DNA of 64,000 nt, from NCBI GenBank assembly GCA_002478145.1, contig DLMI01000073.1, positions 8,501-72,500 of the forward strand, in the 5' to 3' direction. Positions 1 through 8,697 of this stretch are shown here, in pieces. The notes below the pieces were generated by a model. That model saw only the letters and a list, made by a program, of their open reading frames with translations. It had not been told where the DNA came from and did not search any database. The DNA comes from Acidobacteria bacterium UBA7540 (GTDB lineage Bacteria; Acidobacteriota; Terriglobia; UBA7540). The translations under genes and the position numbers were made by a program. The first letter of the stretch is position 1; every line of letters starts with the position of its first letter.

Positions 1-373
1 AACGCCGTCCCGTGAGAGGGTACGTATTGTTCTCAGACCTGTGGTGCAACGCGTTTTCTTGAAAAAGATGTTATTTCCGACGGAACGAACCTAAGGATTT
101 ACTGAAAATACAGGACTTAAGCCCAGGAGCCCCTAAAAACGAACTCCTTTTGCAGCCTCGAAAACGTCAAACGAAGCGAAATATCGAGCCCTTTTCGGGT
201 GATTTTCGGGACCGAGTCGGCAAAATGACGAGCCCCTTTTCACCCAACTTGACAATTGGGAACAAGGTTGTCCACAGAGCGCTATCAACCCGTGAAACCC
301 TCGGGCCAGCACGGGCTCGAATCTGTGGCGAAGCGAAGAACTGATAGCATGAGAACAGTTCAGGAGGACTAAT
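1..373. other. Intergenic region upstream of rnj
   Basis: No convincing gene is present; the short open frames here lack codon bias and recognisable motifs. Just before rnj, GAACTG (338-343) can pair with CAGTTC (356-361), making a small hairpin that ends directly at the AGGAGG ribosome binding site (362-367). It could modulate rnj translation. I did not find a clear promoter pair. Confidence 0.5.
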
Positions 374-2047
374 ATTCCATCCCTAAATGGCAAGCTTAAG
401 GCCATCCCGCTCGGCGGTTTGGGCGAGTTCGGAATGAACATGATGGTGTACGAATACGACGGCGACATGATCGTCGTCGATTGCGGCGTCATGTTCCCGG
501 ACGCCGAACTGCTGGGCGTGGACATCGTGATTCCGGATTTCACCTACCTGCGGGAAAACCGGGAACGCCTGCGCGCCATTCTCTTGACGCATGGGCACGA
601 AGACCACATCGGGGGACTGCCGTATTTGCTGGACGAAGTGGACGCGCCCGTTTACGGTTCGCCGTTCACTCTGGCCCTGGCGCGCGCCAAGCTGGAAGAG
701 CACGGCCTGGCCGACAGCGTGCGACTGGTGGAGATGCATCCCAGCCAGCCGTTCGAGGTTGGTCCCTTCCATGTGGAATTCATCCACCTCACCCACAGCA
801 CCATCGAAGCCGGTGCGCTGGCCCTGACCACGCCGCTGGGGACCATCATCCATTCCGGCGACTTCAAGTTTGATCCCACGCCCACCGACCAGCAGGTGAG
901 CGACCTGCACACCCTGGCGGACTATGGCCGGCGCGGCGTGCTGGCGCTCTTCTCCGACTCCACGAACATCGACCGGCCGGGCCTCACGCCCTCCGAACGA
1001 GCGGTGCGCGAGCGCCTCTCGCACATCATCTCGGAGGCGCAAGGGCGCGTGCTGATTAGCTGCTTTGCCACTTCCATGCACCGCTTGCAGATCGTCGCCG
1101 ACCTGGCGCAGGAGCACCGCCGGCGGCTCTGCTTTGTGGGACGCAGCATGTTTCAGAATTCCGAGATCGCGCTCCGCCTGGGCAAGCTGCACATCCCGGA
1201 AGGTCTGCTCATCCCGCCCCAGGATATCAAGAAACTGCCTCGGAACCAGGTGGCGCTGGTTCTCACGGGCAGCCAGGGCGAGCCCATGGCAGCCCTCTCG
1301 CGCGTGGCGGTGAACAACCACCGTTGGGTCACGGTGGAACCCGGCGACGAGGTGGTGATCTCGGCTCGCGTCATCCCGGGCAACGAGAAACCCATCTTCC
1401 GCATGATCGACCACCTCTATCGCCGCGGGGCGCGCGTCTACTATCACGACGGCAGCCAGCCGCCCGTCCACGTCTCCGGGCACGGTAGCGCCGAAGAGCT
1501 GAAGCTGATGCTCAACCTGGTGCGACCCAAGTATTTCGTGCCCATCCACGGCGAGTACCGGCAACTCTATCGCCACCTGGAACTGGCCAAGGAGCTTGCG
1601 GCGGTTTCGGAAGAGGGTTTCCTGCTGGAAAGTGGCGACGTTCTCGAGTTCGACGAGCTGGGGGCGCGGCGAGCGGGCCGTGTGCCGGTGGGACGGGTGT
1701 GCATTGACGTGGGCACCTTCGATGAGGTCGAGGAGATCATCCTCAAGGAGCGGCGACACATCTCGGAAGATGGCATCGTCATCCCCATCCTGGCCATCAA
1801 TGAGCATACCGGCCAGCTCGAGACCCGGCCGGAAATCGTCTCGCGGGGTTTTGTGCCGCTCGACGAGGCACAAGACTTGGTGGAAAGCGCGCGCCAGGTC
1901 ATCCTGAGAACCATCGAAAAATCCAACCTCGAGGAAGTCGGCGATTGGGGCGTGATTAAAGAAAAAATCCGCACCGCGCTGCGCAAGCACTTCAACGAGG
2001 AGACCGGAAAGCGGCCCATGATTCTGCCGGTCGTCCTCGAAGTCTAG
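374..2047 (+). CDS. rnj: Ribonuclease J, apparent AUU start
   Basis: Metallo-beta-lactamase / beta-CASP ribonuclease that acts as 5'-3' exo- and endonuclease in mRNA decay and rRNA maturation in the cytoplasm. The frame carries the family N-terminus (LKAIPLGGLGEFGMN), the zinc motif HGHEDHIGG, the HSTIEAG and SGDFKFD segments, the beta-CASP STNIDRPG segment and the HGSAEELKLML / PIHGEYRQL region, ending with the usual C-terminal domain; 557 residues is normal. No ATG, GTG or TTG lies in frame early enough: the first is TTG at 419, which would cut off the first beta strand. An in-frame ATT at 374 sits 6 nt after a perfect AGGAGG (362-367), so AUU initiation is the simplest reading. An ATG at 387 is out of frame and would need a one-base indel. 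Followed immediately by an A/T-rich repeat. Confidence 0.93.
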   Translation: MPSLNGKLKAIPLGGLGEFGMNMMVYEYDGDMIVVDCGVMFPDAELLGVDIVIPDFTYLRENRERLRAILLTHGHEDHIGGLPYLLDEVDAPVYGSPFTLALARAKLEEHGLADSVRLVEMHPSQPFEVGPFHVEFIHLTHSTIEAGALALTTPLGTIIHSGDFKFDPTPTDQQVSDLHTLADYGRRGVLALFSDSTNIDRPGLTPSERAVRERLSHIISEAQGRVLISCFATSMHRLQIVADLAQEHRRRLCFVGRSMFQNSEIALRLGKLHIPEGLLIPPQDIKKLPRNQVALVLTGSQGEPMAALSRVAVNNHRWVTVEPGDEVVISARVIPGNEKPIFRMIDHLYRRGARVYYHDGSQPPVHVSGHGSAEELKLMLNLVRPKYFVPIHGEYRQLYRHLELAKELAAVSEEGFLLESGDVLEFDELGARRAGRVPVGRVCIDVGTFDEVEEIILKERRHISEDGIVIPILAINEHTGQLETRPEIVSRGFVPLDEAQDLVESARQVILRTIEKSNLEEVGDWGVIKEKIRTALRKHFNEETGKRPMILPVVLEV

Positions 2048-2080
2048 GGATTTTGGATTTTAGATTTTGGATTTTGGATT
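2048..2080. repeat. A/T-rich word repeat abutting rnj stop
   Basis: Tandem variations of GGATTTTAGATTTT begin at the base after the rnj stop codon. Inverted counterparts occur at 2222-2256, 2733-2764 and 2797-2828 and a direct counterpart at 2623-2649, so copies can pair across the four-helix-bundle gene and across the intergenic gaps. Confidence 0.85.
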
Positions 2081-2221
2081 AGCTAGTCAGGCTTGCCGCT
2101 ATTTTCTGATCGCTTCGAGTTTTAGATTTTGGTTTTTGCATAATATTGCATTAGCATTTTCGTAGAGGGAGGGATAGCTATTTTGGAGTTGGTTTTGGAT
2201 GACACGAAGAAACAAAGTTGG

Positions 2222-2256
2222 TGAATCCAAAATCCGAAATCTAAAATCTAAAATCG
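2222..2256. repeat. Inverted A/T-rich word repeat, ends at ATG
   Basis: AATCCGAAATCTAAAATCTA-type repeat, reverse complement of 2048-2080. It ends at the base before the ATG at 2257 and replaces any recognisable ribosome binding site. Confidence 0.85.
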
Positions 2257-2622
2257 ATGGACGAGGAAACCTTCAAGCAAAGGACGAAGCGGTTCGGACT
2301 CTCGGTGATACGGTTGGTTGAAACCCTCCCGCGTAACCGCACAGCGGAGGTCCTTGGGAGGCAGTTGCTCCGCGCAGGGACATCCGTCGGGGCAAATTAC
2401 CGCGCCGCGTGCCGTGGGAAATCCGCTTCCGATGTCGTGGCCAAGCTTAGCATTGTCGAAGAGGAAGCGGACGAGTCGATTTACTGGATCGAGTTACTGG
2501 TCGAGGCTGGCGTAGTACCGCCAAATAGCGTGGACGTGCTGAAAAAGGAAGCAAATGAACTGCTGGCTATGACGGTCGCATCTATCAGGACCCTACGGAG
2601 TCACAAGCTGAGCGCCGCTTAG
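2257..2622 (+). CDS. Four-helix-bundle (23S rRNA IVS-type) protein
   Basis: 121-residue protein of the four helix bundle family named after proteins encoded in 23S rRNA intervening sequences; biochemical role unknown. Family hallmarks are visible: an N-terminal F..R.....V.RLVE helix, the RQLLRAGTSVGANYRAAC segment, the AKLSIVEEEADESIYWIELL segment and a final helix with EANELLAM. The ATG directly follows an A/T-rich repeat and the stop directly precedes an inverted copy, so the coding sequence is delimited by repeats on both sides and has no Shine-Dalgarno sequence. It stands alone between rnj and uppP and is probably an accessory cassette (inference). Confidence 0.9.
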   Translation: MDEETFKQRTKRFGLSVIRLVETLPRNRTAEVLGRQLLRAGTSVGANYRAACRGKSASDVVAKLSIVEEEADESIYWIELLVEAGVVPPNSVDVLKKEANELLAMTVASIRTLRSHKLSAA

Positions 2623-2649
2623 AGGATTTTAGATTTTAGATTTTGGATT
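2623..2649. repeat. A/T-rich word repeat abutting stop
   Basis: GGATTTTAGATTTTAGATTT-type copy starting directly after the stop codon at 2622, direct orientation relative to 2048-2080. Confidence 0.85.
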
Positions 2650-2732
2650 AGGGAGCCGAATTCACCGCTGTAAACTCTTCTTTGGTCGAAACTTTGGGAG
2701 GCCGCAAGTGGCAGGAGGAGACAATGTTCGTG

Positions 2733-2829
2733 AATCCAAAATCCAAAATCTAAAATCCAAAACTACCGTGGGTGACAGAAAGAGGCAATGTTCGTAGATC
2801 CAAAATCCAAAATCTAAAATCCAAAATTA
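2733..2829. repeat. Two inverted A/T-rich repeats before uppP
   Basis: Two near-identical blocks of ATCCAAAATCTAAAATCC type (about 2733-2764 and 2797-2828), spaced by a GGGTGACAGAAAGAGGCAAT-like unit that also has a sister before the first block (GTGGCAGGAGGAGACAATG near 2708-2726). The second block ends three bases before the uppP ATG. Confidence 0.8.
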
Positions 2830-2831
2830 CC

Positions 2832-3692
2832 ATGCCCATCTACCAAGCGATCGTTCTCGCCGTCGTTCAAGGCCTGACGGAATTTCTTCCCGTTTCCAGC
2901 ACTGCACACTTGTGGCTCTTTCCGTGGCTGCTGGGATGGAAAGATCCTGGCCTGACATTTGACGTGGCTCTGCACGCCGGGACGCTCCTGGCCGTGCTGG
3001 TTTATTTCTGGCGCTATTGGGTGGAGATGGCCAGGCTGGCTGCGGGTCTGGGCGGAAGCGGAGCTGCCGCGCCGAACGCCGGCGCTACAGGCCATTCAGC
3101 CAGCGCAGACTTGCGGGAAAATCCCCGGCTGCTGTGGTACCTGGCGATTGCCACGATCCCTGGCGCCCTGGCGGGGTGGCGGTTCGAGCATGCCGCGGAG
3201 GAGCAATTGCGGTCGCCGATTATCATCGGCGCCGCCTTAATCGTGATTGGTCTGTTCATGTGGGCGGGAGACTGGCTGGGAAGACGCGAGCGCGACCTCG
3301 GCCACGTCGGCTTACTCGACTCGTTCCTGGTGGGCGTGGCGCAAGCGCTGGCCGTGATCCCCGGCGTTTCCCGCTCCGGCGTCACCATGACTGCCGGCCT
3401 TTTCCGAAAGATGAAACGAGAAACTGCGGCGCGCTTCTCCTTTTTGCTCTCTACGCCCCTCATCGCCGGGGCGGCGTTGAAGAAAGGCCTGGAAATTCGC
3501 CATGCGGGTCTGCCCCATGACATGCGCCTACCCTTTCTTTGCGGGGCGCTCGTCTCGGCCCTTGTCGGTTACCTGGTGATTGCGGTTCTCATCCGGTATT
3601 TGGAGCGGCGCACCTTTAAAGTTTTCGTTGTTTACCGGCTTGTGCTGGGCGTGATACTATTGGTGCTCGGATGGGGATTGCATCACGTTTAG
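2832..3692 (+). CDS. uppP: Undecaprenyl-diphosphatase UppP (BacA)
   Basis: Integral membrane phosphatase that recycles undecaprenyl pyrophosphate to the monophosphate carrier for peptidoglycan and other envelope polymers; the BacA family also confers bacitracin resistance. Motif 1, with the catalytic Glu and the PVSST serine loop, reads QGLTEFLPVSSTAHL near residue 13; motif 2 PGVSRSGVTMT lies near residues 178-188, and several hydrophobic helices fill the rest of the 286 residues. I start at ATG 2832 because the 20 upstream residues of the longer frame are repeat-encoded and the family normally begins a few residues before its first helix. No clear Shine-Dalgarno; the leader is the A/T-rich repeat. 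Confidence 0.95.
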   Translation: MPIYQAIVLAVVQGLTEFLPVSSTAHLWLFPWLLGWKDPGLTFDVALHAGTLLAVLVYFWRYWVEMARLAAGLGGSGAAAPNAGATGHSASADLRENPRLLWYLAIATIPGALAGWRFEHAAEEQLRSPIIIGAALIVIGLFMWAGDWLGRRERDLGHVGLLDSFLVGVAQALAVIPGVSRSGVTMTAGLFRKMKRETAARFSFLLSTPLIAGAALKKGLEIRHAGLPHDMRLPFLCGALVSALVGYLVIAVLIRYLERRTFKVFVVYRLVLGVILLVLGWGLHHV

Positions 3693-3775
3693 GTGCCAGA
3701 AGCTAAGTGTCGGGTGGCAGAGGGCAGTTTGTGTTTGTTCCCTGAAACCTGATACCCGAAACCTGTCACCTGCTC
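3693..3775. repeat. Word-like inverted repeat after uppP
   Basis: Starts at the base after the uppP stop. Left part GTGCCAGAAGCTAAGTGTCG and GGTGGCAGAGGGCAG, right part composed of CCTGAAACCTGATACCCG-like words and ACCTGTCACC. It is a degenerate inverted repeat with no coding potential. Confidence 0.6.
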
Positions 3776-3808
3776 TTCAGCGCCGGTTTGCATAAGGAAG
3801 GCAAAAGT

Positions 3809-6241
3809 ATGGGCGCCTCATCCGCTGCCACACCGTCGAAGTCCAGAGAGTCCAGCGCGAAGAATTCCCAGCAAAAACAGCCGCTCTTAGACTCACGCCG
3901 CCGCTCGGAGCTTACGGGTTTCCTTGTCGCGGTTGTCGGGCTGCTGGTCCTGCTGAGCTTGGCATCCTTCATGCCCGAGGACGCTTCGCTCAACACCGCT
4001 ACGGCTGCCGGCGCCACACCGCGAAACTGGATCGGCCCCGTTGGCGCCTATGCCGCTGACCTGCTCTTCCAGGGGTTCGGCTGGGTTGCTTACCTGATTT
4101 CTATAGTCCTGCTGGTGGTGGGCACGCGCTTGCTGCTGGTGCGGCCCTTCGAAGCTCCGAAAACCAAGGCCGTTGGCGCAGGCTTGCTGGTTACTTCCTT
4201 GAGCGTGCTTCTCGAGCTTTTCCCCTACACGCCGGCTGTCCGGGGGCTGATCCATGGCAGCGGCATGCTGGGCTATCTGGCGGCTGCAGGACTGATCCAC
4301 ACGTTCAATGGGGTGGGCGCCGGCATTGTTGCAGGCGCGGTGTTCCTGTCTTCACTGTTTCTCGTCACACGCTTCTCCTTCTCCTGGGCGGCAGGATTCT
4401 CAAAAGCGCGCTGGCAGGTGCTGGCACGGCCCGTCGCGGCGCGATGGAAGGCGTGGCAGGAAGCCCGCGCGGCGGCGGCTGCGGAGCGCCGGCGACGCCG
4501 GGCCGAGAACTTGCGAAGGCTCGGGAAGCCGCCCCTCGTCGCGCAGAGGGCGGTGTTAAGCCAAGCCACTCCCATCGTCACCAAGCTTCAGCCGAGCGCA
4601 TCTGCGCAGGAAGCGCCCCCGACCGAACCCGCCACTCCGGGCATCATGCCCGCGCTCACGGTCGAAGCCTCAGTGAGGTCCTCGCCCGGGTCCTTGGGTC
4701 GCGTAAGAAACGCCGAGCCGGAGTCTGCGTCCTCTTCGCCCAGAATCGTCGGCCGCGGATCGCAATCCTACAAACTTCCCAGCCCCGTTCTCTTGCGCCC
4801 GCCTGACGATACGGAAGGCATCGACGAAGATGAGCTGAAAGATCGCGCCGCCCGTCTGACGGCGAAGTTCAGCGAGTTTGGCGTCACCGGAGCAATAACG
4901 CAAATTCATCCCGGGCCGGTCGTCACAACCTACGAATTCAAGCCTGAGGCCGGGATCAAATACAGCCGTATTACCAACCTGGTGGACGACCTTTGCCTGG
5001 CGATGAAGGCCGAGTCAATCCTCATCGACCGCATTCCGGGCAAATCGACGGTGGGCATTGAAGTACCCAACCTCCACCGCGAGATCATCCACTTGCGCGA
5101 AGCGATCGAGTCCAGCGAGTTTGCTGCCTCATCTTCCAAGCTGACCCTCTGCCTGGGCAAAGTCATTACCGGAAAAATCAGAATCACGGACCTCACCCAG
5201 ATGCCTCACCTGCTGCTCGCGGGGTCGACAGGGTCGGGCAAGAGTGTGGCGCTCAATTCCATGGTCGTGTCCATCTTGTATAAGTCGAACCCCGATGAAG
5301 TGAAGCTGATCATGATCGATCCCAAACGGCTGGAATTAGGACTCTACGAGGGCACCCCGCACCTGCTAACGCCCGTCGTCACGGAGCCCAAGCAGGCCGC
5401 CAACGTGCTTCGCCGCGCCACCTTCGAGATGGAAGAACGCTTGAAGAAACTGGCCGAGCACGGGGTGCGCAACATCGAGCAGTACAATAAAATCTTCGCC
5501 CCCGAATCGACCCTCAACTTGTTTGACAACAACGGCGTGCCCGAGCACCCGCTGCCCTACATCGTGATCGTCATCGATGAGCTGGCGGACCTGATGATGG
5601 TAGAACCCCAGGGAGTGGAAGAATCCATCACGCGCTTGGCTCAAATGGCCCGCGCCGTGGGCATCCATTTGATTCTCGCCACTCAGCGCCCCTCCGTGGA
5701 CGTCATCACCGGACTTATCAAAGCCAACCTGCCGGCGCGCATCTCATTTCGTGTGGCCTCCAAGGTGGACTCGCGAACCATTCTCGATGCCAACGGGGCG
5801 GAAGCCTTGCTGGGCCGCGGCGACATGCTCTTCCTGCCGCCCGCCAGCGCCCGCCTGCAAAGACTGCACGGACCGCTGGTGACGGAACAGGAAATCTGCA
5901 AAGTCGTCGATTGGTGGAAATCCCAGTCGCAACCGCAATACAACGAGGAATTGCTGAAACCGGTGAACGAGCGAGAGCGCGAAGAAGTCGGAGAGGAAGA
6001 CGAGGGGGAATCGGCGGAACTCGACGCGGTGTACGACGACGCCGTGCGCCTGGTGGTGGAATCCGGCAAGGCTTCCACTTCCCTCCTCCAACGCCGCCTG
6101 CGACTGGGCTACGGGCGCGCCGCGCGACTCATCGACATGATGCAAAAGGACGGGATCGTCGGCGCCCCCGATGGCTCCAAGCCGCGCGAGGTCCTCAAAC
6201 GCCCCGAATGGCTGCGTGAAGTGGACGAGTCGTTGCGCTAG
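3809..6241 (+). CDS. ftsK: DNA translocase FtsK/SpoIIIE
   Basis: Septal DNA pump that clears and resolves chromosome termini during division. The 810-residue protein has about four N-terminal membrane helices (residues ~35-190), a variable Arg/Ala-rich linker, the alpha domain (~310-450), a RecA-like motor with Walker A AGSTGSGKS (~471) and Walker B IVIVIDELADLMM (~587), and a C-terminal winged-helix gamma domain (~740-805; ASTSLLQRRLRLGYGRAARL). I start at ATG 3809, preceded by AAGGAAGG at optimal spacing, rather than at an in-frame TTG seven codons earlier. Alone between uppP and tRNA-Phe. Confidence 0.96.
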   Translation: MGASSAATPSKSRESSAKNSQQKQPLLDSRRRSELTGFLVAVVGLLVLLSLASFMPEDASLNTATAAGATPRNWIGPVGAYAADLLFQGFGWVAYLISIVLLVVGTRLLLVRPFEAPKTKAVGAGLLVTSLSVLLELFPYTPAVRGLIHGSGMLGYLAAAGLIHTFNGVGAGIVAGAVFLSSLFLVTRFSFSWAAGFSKARWQVLARPVAARWKAWQEARAAAAAERRRRRAENLRRLGKPPLVAQRAVLSQATPIVTKLQPSASAQEAPPTEPATPGIMPALTVEASVRSSPGSLGRVRNAEPESASSSPRIVGRGSQSYKLPSPVLLRPPDDTEGIDEDELKDRAARLTAKFSEFGVTGAITQIHPGPVVTTYEFKPEAGIKYSRITNLVDDLCLAMKAESILIDRIPGKSTVGIEVPNLHREIIHLREAIESSEFAASSSKLTLCLGKVITGKIRITDLTQMPHLLLAGSTGSGKSVALNSMVVSILYKSNPDEVKLIMIDPKRLELGLYEGTPHLLTPVVTEPKQAANVLRRATFEMEERLKKLAEHGVRNIEQYNKIFAPESTLNLFDNNGVPEHPLPYIVIVIDELADLMMVEPQGVEESITRLAQMARAVGIHLILATQRPSVDVITGLIKANLPARISFRVASKVDSRTILDANGAEALLGRGDMLFLPPASARLQRLHGPLVTEQEICKVVDWWKSQSQPQYNEELLKPVNEREREEVGEEDEGESAELDAVYDDAVRLVVESGKASTSLLQRRLRLGYGRAARLIDMMQKDGIVGAPDGSKPREVLKRPEWLREVDESLR

Positions 6242-6265
6242 CCCTCGAACCGCACTCTCACTCCA

Positions 6266-6356
6266 TGTCATTCCGAGCGCAGCGAGGAATCTCGCATTGG
6301 TTCTTTGTCCCGCGTCCCCAAGCAGAGCGAGATTCCTCGCTGCGCTCGGAATGACA
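6266..6356. repeat. Large hairpin repeat, copy A (perfect 30-bp arms)
   Basis: Left arm 6266-6295 begins TGTCATTCCGAGCGCAGCGA; right arm 6327-6356 is its exact reverse complement; loop 31 nt. Same outer-arm family as the hairpins at 11181, 12561, 22290, 44780 and 59949. Lies between ftsK and tRNA-Phe; it could act as a bidirectional terminator but has no U-tract. Confidence 0.93.
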
Positions 6357-6437
6357 GACGGGTTGTCAAGAGGAGCCCGTGACAAACTGGGGAAGATGGG
6401 TTCACCGGACGGATGCTGACAAACTGCTTTGCGTTTC

Positions 6438-6466
6438 TTGACAGGGAATCAAATCAGCCCCAGAAT
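6438..6466 (+). promoter_or_regulatory. Sigma70 promoter for tRNA-Phe
   Basis: Perfect -35 TTGACA (6438-6443), 17-nt spacer, -10 CAGAAT (6461-6466, 4/6). The predicted transcription start at about 6473 is five bases before the tRNA. Confidence 0.7.
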
Positions 6467-6477
6467 AACTGCATGAT

Positions 6478-6553
6478 GCCGCGGTAGCTCAGGTGGTAGA
6501 GCGCAGCCCTGAAAAGGCTGGCGTCGGCGGTTCAACTCCGTCCCGCGGCACCA
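6478..6553 (+). tRNA. tRNA-Phe(GAA)
   Basis: 76-nt cloverleaf: acceptor stem GCCGCGG (6478-6484) pairs with CCGCGGC (6543-6549), then discriminator A and encoded CCA (6551-6553). The D loop contains AGCTCAGGTGGTAGAGC; anticodon stem CAGCC/GGCTG closes loop CTGAAAA with anticodon GAA; the T arm contains GGTTCAACTCC. No integrase gene or att-like duplication was seen next to it. Confidence 0.97.
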
Positions 6554-6926
6554 ACCACACGTCACAATTCAAAATCGTGGAAGAAAGTGAACCCATCCGA
6601 GGGCTTCATGCCCTTCAACTCCATGGGCATCATCAGGCTTCGTGGCCAGCGTCCCAAGATGCCCATTCAGCATTCCTTGTTGGCCACACTTAAACATCTC
6701 CTTTCGAGTAAGCGCGCATGCGCCGGAAGCTGGCCTGGAACGTTCCAAAATGAGGCGGCGGCGCGGTGTAGGCTCCAGCCTAGCCAAGCTTTGAAAGCAG
6801 AAACCCCGGACGGGCTGTCGGCGACAATTCGTCTCTTCCACAAGCCCGGCCTTTCAGGTTAGCCTTGAAGTCCAACAGGGTGGCAGGATCGCAGGCTGCG
6901 AAGCCCACCCCTGCTGTGGCCTTCAT
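6554..6926. other. Intergenic between tRNA-Phe and MFS pump
   Basis: 373 nt with no convincing gene. The overlapping open frames on both strands have no recognisable motifs. No clear promoter or terminator found. Confidence 0.5.
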
Positions 6927-8510
6927 ATGCGCACTCTCCTGGCGCGAGCGCGACAAAACGGTGAAACCCACCCCTGGATAATTGCCTTCACGGTGATGCT
7001 GGCGATCTTCATGGAGGTGTTGGACACCAGCGTGGCCAATGTGGCCTTGCCTCACATTGCCGGCAACCTCTCGGCAGGAGTAGATGAGAGCACCTGGGTT
7101 CTCACTTCCTACCTGGTCTCGAACGCCATTGTGTTGCCGCTCACCGGATGGTTTTCCTCGCTCTTCGGACGCAAACGCTTTTACATGACCTGCGTGGCCA
7201 TCTTCACGATCGCCTCCATGCTCTGTGGACTCGCCCCCAGCCTTCCACTGCTGGTGTTCTTCCGGGTTCTGCAAGGCGCGGGCGGGGGCGCGTTACAACC
7301 CATCTCGCAGGCCATCTTGCTCGAAAGCTTCCCCAAGCAGAAGCGAGGCATGGCCATGGCGATCTTCGGGATGGGTGTGGTGCTGGCGCCCATCATCGGC
7401 CCCACGCTGGGCGGCTGGATCACGGACAGCTACAGTTGGCGCTGGATTTTCCTCATCAACATTCCGGTGGGAGTGATCTCACTGGTGCTTACTCTGTTCC
7501 TCATCTTTGACCCACCATTCCTCGTGCGCAAGAGCCTCCGCGAGGGAGCCAAGATTGATTACATCGGCATTGGTTTGCTGAGTGTCGGGCTGGGATTTCT
7601 CCAAGTGGTTCTCGATAAGGGCGAACGCGAGGATTGGTTCGGCTCGGGCTTCATCGTCTGGTGCTCGGTGGTGGCGGTAATCGGACTCTTGGGCGCCTTC
7701 CTCTGGGAGCTCAGCCGAGAAGATCCGGCGGTGGATTTTCACCTGCTTAAGGAACGGAATTTCCTCATCGCCACCCTGACGATGTTCATGCTGGGATTGG
7801 TGCTCTATGGCAGCACCGCGTTGCTTCCGATCTTCCTGCAAACCCTGCTGGGGTACACTGCACTCTTGAGCGGGCTCGTGCTTTCCCCCGGAGGAATCTT
7901 GGTGATATTCCTGCTGCCCGTGGTGGGAAAGTTGCTCACCCGATTCGAATCGCGTTGGCTGGTCGTGTGCGGCCTATCGATGCTGGCACTCTCGCTGTTT
8001 CACATGGCGAACTTCAACCTGCAAGTCGATTTTCGTACAGCCATGGTGGCGAGAGTTTACCAATCTGCCGGAATGGCTTTCCTCTTCGTGCCCATAAATG
8101 TGATGGCCTTCTATTTCGTCCCCAAGGAGAAGATTAACAATGCCACCGGCATCATCAACCTGGCGCGCAACATCGGAGGAAGCGTTGGCATTGCGGGCGT
8201 GGTGACGATGCTGGCGCGGCGTGCCCAATTCCATCAGGCGGTGCTGGTGAGCCATATGACTCCGCTCGACTCCGCCTACCAGGCGATGCTGAGTGGCGCC
8301 AAGCAAATGCTGGTTGCGCAGGGATCGAATCCCGTTCAGGCGGCCCACCAGGCGCAAGGCCTGGCCTACGGATTGCTGATGCGCCAAGCCTCCATGCTTG
8401 CTTTCCTCGATGACTTCTGGCTGATGGCTGTCGCCACCCTGGGCATGATTCCCTTCATGTTCTTGATGAAGAAAGTGCGGCCCCACAAAGGGCCACAGGA
8501 TGCCTACTGA
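6927..8510 (+). CDS. DHA2-family multidrug efflux MFS transporter (EmrB/QacA type)
   Basis: Proton-driven drug efflux pump of the inner membrane. The 527 residues hold about 14 hydrophobic segments. Visible are the D1-type motif LDTSVANVALPHIAGNL (~residues 32-48), motif A GWFSSLFGRKR (~75-85), motif B region RVLQGAGGGALQP and the antiporter motif C GMGVVLAPIIGPTLGGWIT. The N-terminus is short and charged (RTLLARARQNGETHP), as in EmrB. No membrane-fusion partner (EmrA/HlyD) or outer membrane factor is adjacent, so it either works alone or with partners elsewhere. Substrate cannot be told from sequence. Confidence 0.93.
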   Translation: MRTLLARARQNGETHPWIIAFTVMLAIFMEVLDTSVANVALPHIAGNLSAGVDESTWVLTSYLVSNAIVLPLTGWFSSLFGRKRFYMTCVAIFTIASMLCGLAPSLPLLVFFRVLQGAGGGALQPISQAILLESFPKQKRGMAMAIFGMGVVLAPIIGPTLGGWITDSYSWRWIFLINIPVGVISLVLTLFLIFDPPFLVRKSLREGAKIDYIGIGLLSVGLGFLQVVLDKGEREDWFGSGFIVWCSVVAVIGLLGAFLWELSREDPAVDFHLLKERNFLIATLTMFMLGLVLYGSTALLPIFLQTLLGYTALLSGLVLSPGGILVIFLLPVVGKLLTRFESRWLVVCGLSMLALSLFHMANFNLQVDFRTAMVARVYQSAGMAFLFVPINVMAFYFVPKEKINNATGIINLARNIGGSVGIAGVVTMLARRAQFHQAVLVSHMTPLDSAYQAMLSGAKQMLVAQGSNPVQAAHQAQGLAYGLLMRQASMLAFLDDFWLMAVATLGMIPFMFLMKKVRPHKGPQDAY

Positions 8511-8697
8511 GGCAATTCGTAGCGCAGCACTCACCTTGGCCCGTTCGCCTGCTGCGGGGGATTGCCGTGGCCGCGCAGCAGCTTGTCTTGAGAGGTAGGT
8601 GGGAAATGACCGCGGATGTATACTTAGCACTGGCGATGGCAGTGTTGGCCGCGCACCTGCTGTTCAATCTTATTGTAATACACTCGTGAGAGAGTGA

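Noticed and set aside
249..277. TTGACA at 249-254 as rnj promoter
   Set aside because: No acceptable -10 hexamer at 16-18 nt downstream.
383..1990. 535-codon open frame antisense to rnj
   Set aside because: Mirror frame produced by high GC at third positions; no motif, and the sense strand is an unmistakable ribonuclease J.
2733..2829. Regularly spaced short repeats resembling a CRISPR array
   Set aside because: Units are degenerate words without constant repeat and variable spacer, and no cas genes are present. The same holds for 45999-46312 and 19480-19585.
6478..6926. Integration site at tRNA-Phe
   Set aside because: No integrase, no duplicated tRNA 3' end and ordinary genes follow.
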